In this document: piece after piece, positions 1 through 5,694 of the stretch
How the letters are laid out: every line of letters begins with the position of its first letter
Position numbering within the stretch: the first letter of the stretch is position 1
NCBI GenBank assembly: GCA_937888925.1
Contig: CALARM010000125.1
Location: forward strand, 1-5,749
Reading direction: 5' to 3'
From: an uncultured Synergistia bacterium
GTDB lineage: Bacteria > Eremiobacterota > SpSt-956 > JAKJGF01
Length of the DNA: 5,749 bases
Position numbers and translations under genes: made by a program
The notes under the pieces: generated by a model
The model's input: only the letters and a program-made list of their open reading frames with translations
Database searches by the model: none
Told to the model about the DNA's origin: nothing

Positions 1-2
1 CT

Positions 3-716
3 CTCTATTATAACCTTGGTCTCAGTTATTTTTATAAAGAAAATTATGAAAAAGCCATAGCTAACTATGAAAAAGCTTTAAAACTTAATCCCAATGATCA
101 GGCTTTTTATTATAATCTCGGCCTTGTCTGTTTTAAATTAAAACAGAATGATAAAGCTCTTGTAAATTATCAGAAAGCCCTCAGTATAGAGCCGAATTTT
201 GTTCAGGCTATATACGGAACAGGCAGTGTATGTCTTTCTTTGAAGAAATATAATGATGCCATAAAGCATTTTACAAATGCCATAAACTTATCCCCCGATT
301 ATGTGGCTCCTGTTTACGGTCTTGCTTCTGCCTTTGCACAGAAGAGGGATTTTGAAAAATCAATTCAATATTTTAATAGAGCACTGGAAATGGAACCGAA
401 TGATCCTGTTATTTATCACAGTCTTGGCAGTGTTTATATAGAAAAGGTTGATTTTCAGAATGCACTGAAATGTTTTCAGGCAGCTATTTCCATAGAACCG
501 GCTAATGCTCTTTTCCATTTTACCCTTGGCAATCTTTATTCCGGTATAGGAGACTATGAAAAAGCAAAAGACAGCTACCAGAAAGCTATAGAGTGTGATC
601 CTAATTTTGCGCCGTCCCATTATGCACTTGGCGGTATATACTCAAATCTGCAGGAATTTGATAAATCTCTTGAATGTTATGATACGGCTATTGAACTGGA
701 TTCCAAGCTGGCATCT
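3..716 (+). repeat. TPR block 1: seven 34-residue repeats
   Basis: Residues 1-238 divide cleanly into seven 34-residue units starting at residues 1, 35, 69, 103, 137, 171 and 205. Each fits the TPR pattern: small or aromatic residues and Leu-Gly near positions 3-6, Tyr/Phe at 9, Asp/Asn/Lys-Tyr/Phe-Glu-Lys-Ala around 14-18, Ala at 25 and Pro at 30. The regular phase suggests an uninterrupted superhelix that continues upstream of the window. Confidence 0.92.
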
Positions 717-3335
717 TACTATCAGGATCTGATAATTGTCTCCGACGAAGATAAAGATATGGCAGAGCCGATCCTATCAGGAGAAAAGAGAAAAATTACA
801 CGGGAAATAACCGAAAATCAGGATGTTGCCCGGAAAGAACTGGCAGAAAAAATAGAAGATCTCCTTGTAAATAAATATGAAAAATCTATTGAAAACTATC
901 AACGTATATTAGAATTACCTGATAACAGCACTTCTCCTAACCATTATGAAATGGGTAATGCCAACTACCGCCTCGGTGATTATGAGAAAGCTATTACCAG
1001 TTATGAACATGCCATAGAAGAAGGAATAAATATATCCTATCCATGCTACAGTCTCGGTAATATTTACTTTGAACTGAAAGATTACGCAAGGGCTATAGAG
1101 TATTACATGCAGTCCATAGAATATGATCCGAACCTGGCAAATGCATACAGCGGTATTGGTACTGTATACTGGCATATTAAAGAATATGAAAATGCCTTTA
1201 ATAATTACTACAGAGCGATTGAACTGGATAACGGAGATCCTCTGTTCCATTACGGACTTGGTAATACCTATCTTGAACTGAAAGAGGTCGAGAAAGCTAT
1301 AACATGTTATGAAACTTCTCTCGATATAGACAGTAATTTTACCGCTGCTTACAGCGGTCTTGGAAATGTATTTACAGAATTGAGGGATTACGATAAAGCT
1401 ATCAGCTATTTTGAACAGGGTTTAAGTATAGATCCACAGTTGCTTTCTGCCTATATAGGACTGGGTAATATTTATGCTCTCCATAAAAATTACGAGAAAG
1501 CCCTTGAATACTATTCTTATGCTCTTACCATAGATCCTCATGAACCGATATTAAATAACAATATGGCAAATGTATATATAGAACGGGGTGATTTCCAAAA
1601 AGCAGGTGAGATTCTGGAGAAAGTTTCTCAGATAGATCCCAATCTGCCTGCTCTTTATATAGCCTCAGGTGTCATGTCGGTAAAATCGGAACAATATAAT
1701 GAAGGTATGGAATATTTTCAGCGTGCCATTGAATGCAATCCCGGTGAAGCCATAGCACTTAATAATATAGGTCAGGTATATTTAAAACAGGGAAATTATG
1801 AAATGGCTATGGATAATTTTTATAATGCCCAGGAACTTTACCCCAATCTTGCACCTTCCTATATGGGTCTTGGACTGGCTTACAGCGCGACAGGAAGGCA
1901 TGACGATGCTTCTTCATGTTATGAGAAAGCTGCCGCTCTTGGTTTTTCCAGTCTTGAATCCATGACCAATCTCGGTAAAATCTATATGGATATGCAGGAA
2001 TATGGAAAAGCAATGGAGATTTTCGACCAGACCCTTGAAAGCGCCCCTGATTCGATAGATGCAATTATAGGTCTGGCCACTTCTTTTTCAGCAGTAGGAG
2101 AATATGAACTGGCTATAAATAAATTCAGGGAAGCAATGGACATCGCTCCTGATAATCCTTCTGTTTTGAAAGGTACCGGCATTGTTTATATGAAAACAGG
2201 TGATTATGAAAATGCCATGAAATATTTCTCCAGAACTATAGAAATTGACCCTCTCAATCATGAAGCATATTATCAGACAGGCCAGATATATCAGATGGAG
2301 AGAAAATATGAAGAAGCAGAAGACAACTATGATAAAGCCATAGAGGCTTCGCCGGTAAATGTTGAGTATCTTGTCGCAATGGGAGATCTTTACAGATGGC
2401 TGAAAAAATATGAAGAAGCAGAAAAGGTATATACAAAAGCAAGAGATATTGACAGAGAAAATGAACTGATAAGGTGTAAATTAACAGAGGTTCTCCTTCT
2501 GTTAAATAAAAGAGAAGAAGCAAAGCTTGTTACAGGAGTGGTAGTTGAAAAAGAAACTCAGGAAAAAGATAAAGATAAGGATAAAGTACAGGATTTCCTT
2601 GAAAGGATGACAAGACAGGCCTATATAGAAAGAGAAGAAGTGCCTGATGAGAGAACAGTAGTTCAGGAAGAACCGGTTCTCCCCGAGGTAGAACTTGAGA
2701 TTGTGCCATTTGAGGATGACGTAAGGTATGAAACACATGAGTTTTCTCCTCAACTGGAACAGCAGTTACAATTTGAAACAGAAGAGGAACCACCGCAGGA
2801 AGTTTCTTCGGAAGATGAAGAATTGAAGATTATAAGTTTTGATATTACAGGTGGCGGACTTTCTTTTGAACATGAAGAAGAACCGCCGCAGGAAGAGGCG
2901 CCTGTAGAAGAAGCTCCCGGAAAAGAAGATGAAGAACTGAAAATTATAAGTTTTGAAGGTATTGAAATAGATTTTTCCGATAATTCTTCAGACGAAGATG
3001 GAGCATTAGATATACAGGATAGACCTGCAGGAAAATTACCTTCTGATCGTCTTTCTTTACCTCCAAAGTTCTCTCCCATGGTTGACAGAGATGAAGATGC
3101 CATACCCCCCCCCGGTAGAAGTGATTTCTCTGATCTCTCTGAGCCTGATACGAAAAGATCTTTACTTAAAGCAAAATTTGCAGGCATGAAATTTGGAGGA
3201 GAAGCTGAAGAAAGAGAAGAAGAGGAAGAACCGGATGTAACAGGATCAAAGAAATTTACACTGAAAAAGAAAACGTCACTTCCTTCCGGTTCTTCATCTA
3301 AAGGTATGCCTGCAAGAAGATTAAAAAAACTTTGA
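3..3335 (+). CDS. Large TPR-repeat scaffold protein with acidic disordered tail (5' partial)
   Basis: The reading frame is open from the left edge (first full codon at 3) to TGA at 3333-3335, giving 1110 visible residues; residue n begins at nucleotide 3n. A TTG at 240 could be taken as a start, but residues 1-79 before it are perfect TPR sequence (e.g. LYYNLGLSYF at 1-10, NYEKAIANYEKAL at 14-26), so the true start is upstream of the window. Order: TPRs 1-7 (residues 1-238), charged spacer (239-312), about 15 TPRs (313-822) with a capping helix to about 848, then a low-complexity tail (849-1110). TPRs are 34-residue helix-turn-helix units that form a superhelical protein-binding surface. No catalytic motif, signal peptide or membrane helix is visible, though the N-terminus is missing. 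A cytoplasmic scaffold or adaptor is likely. The partner is unknown and no specific family member is recognised. No intrinsic terminator follows it. Confidence 0.93.
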   Translation, partial: LYYNLGLSYFYKENYEKAIANYEKALKLNPNDQAFYYNLGLVCFKLKQNDKALVNYQKALSIEPNFVQAIYGTGSVCLSLKKYNDAIKHFTNAINLSPDYVAPVYGLASAFAQKRDFEKSIQYFNRALEMEPNDPVIYHSLGSVYIEKVDFQNALKCFQAAISIEPANALFHFTLGNLYSGIGDYEKAKDSYQKAIECDPNFAPSHYALGGIYSNLQEFDKSLECYDTAIELDSKLASYYQDLIIVSDEDKDMAEPILSGEKRKITREITENQDVARKELAEKIEDLLVNKYEKSIENYQRILELPDNSTSPNHYEMGNANYRLGDYEKAITSYEHAIEEGINISYPCYSLGNIYFELKDYARAIEYYMQSIEYDPNLANAYSGIGTVYWHIKEYENAFNNYYRAIELDNGDPLFHYGLGNTYLELKEVEKAITCYETSLDIDSNFTAAYSGLGNVFTELRDYDKAISYFEQGLSIDPQLLSAYIGLGNIYALHKNYEKALEYYSYALTIDPHEPILNNNMANVYIERGDFQKAGEILEKVSQIDPNLPALYIASGVMSVKSEQYNEGMEYFQRAIECNPGEAIALNNIGQVYLKQGNYEMAMDNFYNAQELYPNLAPSYMGLGLAYSATGRHDDASSCYEKAAALGFSSLESMTNLGKIYMDMQEYGKAMEIFDQTLESAPDSIDAIIGLATSFSAVGEYELAINKFREAMDIAPDNPSVLKGTGIVYMKTGDYENAMKYFSRTIEIDPLNHEAYYQTGQIYQMERKYEEAEDNYDKAIEASPVNVEYLVAMGDLYRWLKKYEEAEKVYTKARDIDRENELIRCKLTEVLLLLNKREEAKLVTGVVVEKETQEKDKDKDKVQDFLERMTRQAYIEREEVPDERTVVQEEPVLPEVELEIVPFEDDVRYETHEFSPQLEQQLQFETEEEPPQEVSSEDEELKIISFDITGGGLSFEHEEEPPQEEAPVEEAPGKEDEELKIISFEGIEIDFSDNSSDEDGALDIQDRPAGKLPSDRLSLPPKFSPMVDRDEDAIPPPGRSDFSDLSEPDTKRSLLKAKFAGMKFGGEAEEREEEEEPDVTGSKKFTLKKKTSLPSGSSSKGMPARRLKKL
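717..938 (+). other. Charged spacer interrupting the TPR array
   Basis: Residues 239-312 do not fit full TPRs. They begin YYQDLIIVSDEDKD, then form a Lys/Glu/Arg-rich, probably helical stretch (GEKRKITREITENQ, ARKELAEKIEDLL), and end in what looks like a lone TPR second helix (NKYEKSIENYQRILEL at about 292-307). The segment divides the protein into two TPR superhelices. It may be a hinge or a decayed pair of repeats. The reading frame is unbroken. Confidence 0.75.
939..2546 (+). repeat. TPR block 2: about fifteen repeats plus capping helix
   Basis: Units start at residues 313, 347, 381, 415, 449, 483, 517, 551, 585, 619, 653, 687, 721, 755 and 789, all exactly 34 residues apart. A degenerate half-repeat (IRCKLTEVLLLLNKREEAKL, 823-842) caps the array. 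Many units carry the Leu-Gly-Asn-x-Tyr start and Tyr-Glu-Lys-Ala-Ile core. The units at 619 and 653 are joined by an unusual turn (AAALGFSSLE) with no proline. Fifteen repeats make about two superhelical turns in known TPR structures. Confidence 0.92.
2688..2955 (+). repeat. Repeated acidic-hydrophobic linear motif and Pro-Gln motif in the tail
   Basis: Two near-identical 31-bp direct repeats, 2811-2841 and 2925-2955, encode EDEELKIISF (residues 937-946 and 975-984), differing at two visible bases. A diverged third copy, VELEIVPFED, lies at residues 896-905 (from 2688). A companion 21-bp repeat encoding EEEPPQE lies at 2781-2801 and 2874-2894. The companion copies are 93 bp apart and the main copies 114 bp apart, so the second unit carries seven extra codons. 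This looks like a local in-frame duplication of a short linear motif. Confidence 0.85.
3105..3113 (+). repeat. In-frame C9 homopolymer tract
   Basis: Nine consecutive C's encode Pro-Pro-Pro in the tail of the TPR protein, inside otherwise AT-rich DNA. Gaining one C would give CGG then TAG at once. Losing one C would read about 24 foreign codons to TGA at 3187-3189. Either change removes the basic C-terminus, so the tract could act as a slippage switch or be a sequencing-error hotspot. Confidence 0.85.
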
Positions 3336-3337
3336 AA

Positions 3338-3365
3338 TAGCATTCAGCTTTTAGCAATCAGCTTT
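3338..3365. repeat. Degenerate heptanucleotide repeat (14-bp dimer x2)
   Basis: Four consecutive heptamers read TAGCATT, CAGCTTT, TAGCAAT, CAGCTTT. As two 14-bp units they match at 13 of 14 positions, and all four heptamers share the pattern xAGCxxT. The block begins three bases after the stop codon of the TPR gene. Confidence 0.8.
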
Positions 3366-3420
3366 ATACAGATGATAACTGCCATGACTGTGTGGTTACA
3401 AAAAAAATGGGAATATTCCT

Positions 3421-3450
3421 CGCGTCACGCGTCACGCGTCACGCGTCACG
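3421..3450. repeat. Perfect heptanucleotide tandem array (CGCGTCA)x4 + CG
   Basis: Four identical, adjacent CGCGTCA units plus a partial fifth (CG) span 30 bp with no mismatch. The array is far more CG-rich than its surroundings. Each junction contains the palindrome ACGCGT, and CGCGT-C-ACGCG forms inverted arms around a single base. Perfect identity suggests recent expansion by slippage, so copy number may vary between strains. Confidence 0.97.
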
Positions 3451-3475
3451 ATTCTCATATAAATCACCTTATGAC

Positions 3476-3496
3476 GTTGTCTGTTGATTCCTGATT
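3476..3496. repeat. Weak third heptad block upstream of the TPR-HEAT gene
   Basis: The heptamers GTTGTCT, GTTGATT and CCTGATT follow one another; GTTG recurs at 7 bp (3476, 3483) and TGATT recurs at 7 bp (3485, 3492). The match is partial and could be chance, but the same period occurs twice more within 140 bp. Confidence 0.4.
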
Positions 3497-3507
3497 GCTT
3501 GGAAATT

Positions 3508-3512
3508 AGGAG
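3508..3512 (+). promoter_or_regulatory. Ribosome binding site AGGAG fixing the start at 3520
   Basis: AGGAG lies seven bases before ATG 3520. An in-frame TTG at 3484 would give a protein 12 residues longer, but it has no such site and would place this AGGAG inside the coding sequence, so ATG 3520 is preferred. Confidence 0.85.
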
Positions 3513-3519
3513 TTATATA

Positions 3520-5601
3520 ATGGAGGATGCTCATAAAACCAGGGAGCTAAATGATAAAGGTTTAAAGCTTCTTGGTGATGGTAAATTTGAGGAAGCTCTC
3601 AGGTGTTTTGATGAGGCTATAGAAATAGGAGATGATCTGGAAATAACATTATGGCTCAATAAAGGTCGTGTCTTTAAAGAACTGGGAAATCCTGACGCTT
3701 CTATTGAGTGTTTTGATAGAGCCCTTGACCTGGAAAGAAAGAAAAAACTGGAACATAAAGAGGAGACAATCTGTGAACCTATGGAAACGAATGACCCGGT
3801 AATTGAATTATGTAAAGAACTTGAAACATTAAATGAATTCGATTCTGCAAGGATTGAAATAATAGAAGCCATTGGACATTTTAAATCTGCCAGTTCCATA
3901 CCATATCTTATAAAAGCACTGGAAATAGATTATGCTGTCGGGCGGGATAAAATAACTGAATTACTCACTGAAATGGAGGCTTTTGAAGCTATACCCGTTC
4001 TTTCGGAATTGTTATGCAGGGATAAGGACAGTGCAGTTAGAGCAGGTTGTGCAAGAGCTCTGGGAAAACTCGGAGCAGGTGATTCTATAGAAATTCTTCT
4101 GGATTCATTAAAGGATCGTGCTTATGAAGTAAGAGAAGAGGCTCTTGTAGCACTTGAGCAGTTTGAGGAAGATAAACATGTGGCAGATGCCATAAAAGCA
4201 TTTAAGAAAGAGAGCACATTGATTTTACGATTAAAGGATGAAAAAGATATAGAGAAAGTATTATATGAGTTCGGTAATAATGAACTTGCAGAAAGAATAC
4301 TTATTGATGCTCTTAAGGATGACGACAGGGAAGATTTTAATATAATCAGTGCTTTAAGTTTCCTCGGATCTACAAAAGCTGTAGAGCCTCTTATGAGAAT
4401 ACTGAAAGATAAAGCTATGCCTTCCGATGTCCGAGCCAGTGCAGCTATATTTATGGGTAATGTGGAAGATGGAAGAACTGTTGAGCCTTTATTGAAAGCT
4501 TTGAAAGATGATGATAAACATGTAAGGGCCAGTGCCATAATAGCCCTGGGAAAACTCAGAGAAAAAAGATCTGTAGAATTATTAATTACTCTGTTGCCTG
4601 ATGGAGATGACGTAACTAAAAAACATATTATAGAAGCCCTGCGCCTGATAAGGCCTGTTCAAATTCTTATTAAATCATTGCAGGATAAACGGGAAGCTAT
4701 AAGCATGGCTGTCATAGAGGTTTTAAGCAGTATAAAAGGTGAAGATGTTGTAAAATCAGTAAAAAAGCTTATTGGTCATGAAGACAGGTTTATAAGAAAC
4801 AGCGGATTGAAAATACTCTTTAAACAGGAAGCTTTTCAGGAACTTATAGAAGCTCTCGGAAATCCGAAAACTAGGCAGAAAAGCCTTGAACTGCTTGCAA
4901 CAGCCGATCCTCTGAGGGTTGGCCCTCTGCTTATAAAAGGCCTGGAACATTCCAATGAAGAAATAAGGGGTGGTGCTGCTGAAATACTCGGCATACTTAA
5001 AATAAAAGAAGGAATAAATCCTGTAATAAATCTTTTATCAGACACTTCTCATGTCGTTCTTGATCAGGCAATAGAAGCTCTCGGCAGACTTGAAGCAATA
5101 GAAAAGCTTATTGAATATGTGGAAAAAGATGTGTCTTTCAGCCCGAAAGCACTCGAGGTTCTGGCCATATATGGCGGTGAAATAAGCTATGAATTTCTCC
5201 TTAAATCTCTGAAACATGATGACCCCGGGGTCAGGGTTCAGGCTGTAACAGGTCTTGGCAGAATAGAAAGCCATAGAGCTATGAGTCATCTTACAGAAAT
5301 GCTCAAAGATAAAGACAGTAAAGTGCGATGCAGTGCCTGCTGGGCCCTTGGAAAATTAAACAGTGAAAAAGTTATAGAACCTTTATGTAAGATATTAAAA
5401 GATAAAGATCCTTCTGTCAGAGAATCTGTAAAGGTTGCCCTTCAGAAATTATCTCTTGAAGGAAAACTCAGAGATAAAGTAATAGATGCCCTTCAGAAAT
5501 GTTGTTCTTTTTCTTTTACTGCTTTATTCAGTAAAGAAGAACAGATCCTGCAGGAGGAAGGAAAAGAACTCTTAAGGACTATAAAAATACTTGATACTTA
5601 A
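3520..5601 (+). CDS. TPR-HEAT repeat (PBS lyase HEAT-like) scaffold protein
   Basis: This is a complete gene of 693 residues from ATG 3520 (AGGAG seven bases upstream) to TAA 5599-5601. Residues 9-40 and 44-77 are two TPRs (GLKLLGDGKFEEALRCFDEAI; LNKGRVFKELG...ASIECFDRAL). A charged linker (78-95) leads into HEAT/PBS-lyase-like helical repeats covering about 96-660. These are marked by V-R-x-x-A-x-x-A-L-G-K-L signatures at 173, 204, 304, 335, 482, 571, 602 and 633, with 31-residue spacing where adjacent, and by preceding L-K-D-x-D turns. The C-terminal 33 residues include a Cys-Cys pair (661-662) and an amphipathic helix. The 'PBS lyase' name is a family label for the repeat; no lyase activity is implied. 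No signal peptide or membrane segment is present. A cytoplasmic scaffold or regulatory protein is likely. Combining TPRs with HEAT repeats, next to a giant TPR gene, suggests shared assembly work, but this is inference. Confidence 0.93.
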   Translation: MEDAHKTRELNDKGLKLLGDGKFEEALRCFDEAIEIGDDLEITLWLNKGRVFKELGNPDASIECFDRALDLERKKKLEHKEETICEPMETNDPVIELCKELETLNEFDSARIEIIEAIGHFKSASSIPYLIKALEIDYAVGRDKITELLTEMEAFEAIPVLSELLCRDKDSAVRAGCARALGKLGAGDSIEILLDSLKDRAYEVREEALVALEQFEEDKHVADAIKAFKKESTLILRLKDEKDIEKVLYEFGNNELAERILIDALKDDDREDFNIISALSFLGSTKAVEPLMRILKDKAMPSDVRASAAIFMGNVEDGRTVEPLLKALKDDDKHVRASAIIALGKLREKRSVELLITLLPDGDDVTKKHIIEALRLIRPVQILIKSLQDKREAISMAVIEVLSSIKGEDVVKSVKKLIGHEDRFIRNSGLKILFKQEAFQELIEALGNPKTRQKSLELLATADPLRVGPLLIKGLEHSNEEIRGGAAEILGILKIKEGINPVINLLSDTSHVVLDQAIEALGRLEAIEKLIEYVEKDVSFSPKALEVLAIYGGEISYEFLLKSLKHDDPGVRVQAVTGLGRIESHRAMSHLTEMLKDKDSKVRCSACWALGKLNSEKVIEPLCKILKDKDPSVRESVKVALQKLSLEGKLRDKVIDALQKCCSFSFTALFSKEEQILQEEGKELLRTIKILDT
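4036..5454 (+). repeat. HEAT/PBS-lyase-like repeat core
   Basis: The clearest repeats begin with Val/Ile-Arg at residues 173, 204, 304, 335, 482, 571, 602 and 633. The pairs 173/204 and 304/335 and the trio 571/602/633 are spaced exactly 31 residues. The intervening stretches (about 216-303, 347-481 and 494-570) keep helix-pair character but are diverged; for example IRNSGLKIL at 425 retains half of the signature. Confidence 0.85.
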
Positions 5602-5629
5602 GGCTTATAAATATAGTTCTATTGGTTTA

Positions 5630-5658
5630 TTGAAAAGCTGCAAGACCTATGATATGAT
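5630..5658 (+). promoter_or_regulatory. Sigma70-like promoter candidate
   Basis: TTGAAA (5630-5635) and TATGAT (5653-5658) are separated by the ideal 17 bases and each differs from consensus at one position. Transcription would start near 5665, about 30 bases before TTG 5695. An overlapping second TATGAT is at 5648-5653. It would give the third gene a promoter independent of the TPR-HEAT gene. Confidence 0.5.
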
Positions 5659-5678
5659 GAGAGTACCTAAAAAAGGGG

Positions 5679-5685
5679 GGAGTGG
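5679..5685 (+). promoter_or_regulatory. G-rich ribosome binding site preceded by a G6 run
   Basis: GGAGTGG ends nine bases before TTG 5695. Its first two G's finish a G6 run (5675-5680), which follows an A6 run (5669-5674). The purine-rich block is a plausible strong ribosome binding site; the G-run is an unusual extension. Confidence 0.45.
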
Positions 5686-5694
5686 TTATTTGAA

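Larger units (their letters stand above)
2547..3332 (+). other. Low-complexity C-terminal tail: acidic body, basic end
   Basis: Residues 849-1110 lack globular character. They start with a Lys-Asp alternation (KDKDKDK, 855-861, coded by a 6-bp AAAGAT-like repeat at 2565-2585). A long Glu/Asp/Pro-rich body follows, with three E-L-x-I-x-x-F motifs, a Pro-Pro-Pro coded by nine C's (1035-1037), and an EEREEEEE-type run near 1070-1079. The last 28 residues (1083-1110) hold eight Lys, two Arg and no acidic residue. The likely state is an intrinsically disordered, charge-segregated tail used for docking or self-masking of the TPR groove; that role is inferred. Confidence 0.8.
3336..3519. other. Intergenic region dominated by 7-bp periodic DNA
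   Basis: This 184-bp gap between the TPR gene and the TPR-HEAT gene holds no credible open reading frame and no hairpin followed by a T-run. It contains three blocks with 7-bp periodicity, an A8 run at 3400-3407, and the ribosome binding site of the downstream gene. Only a weak promoter element is visible: a TATAAA hexamer at 3458-3463, with no matching -35, because the spacing falls inside the CGCGTCA array. Confidence 0.7.

Noticed and set aside
2750..3343. 197-codon open frame on the - strand, Ser/Pro-rich
   Set aside because: It is the antisense of the Glu/Asp-rich tail; GAA/GAG/GAT codons read backwards give Ser, Phe and Leu without stops. It has no ribosome binding site or domain.
3379..3399. 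Hairpin with TAACTGC / GTGGTTA arms as a terminator of the TPR gene
   Set aside because: The stem needs two G-T pairs and is followed by an A8 run rather than T's, so it does not fit an intrinsic terminator on the + strand.
3421..3450. CRISPR array
   Set aside because: The units are 7 bp and directly adjacent with no spacers.
3484..3519. TTG 3484 as the start of the TPR-HEAT gene
   Set aside because: It has no ribosome binding site, and it would bury the AGGAG that is ideally placed for ATG 3520; the extra residues are not repeat-like.
4122..4538. 138-codon open frame on the - strand within the HEAT region
   Set aside because: It is a Ser/Leu-rich shadow of the HEAT-repeat frame, with no recognisable domain and no start signal.
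4036..5454. Phycobilisome lyase function for the HEAT repeats
   Set aside because: The family name refers to a repeat shared by many unrelated proteins; no phycobilisome genes are in view.
5605..5614. Archaeal TATA box
   Set aside because: TTATAAATAT is common in AT-rich DNA, and the nearby TTGAAA-17-TATGAT fits a bacterial promoter better; not decisive either way.
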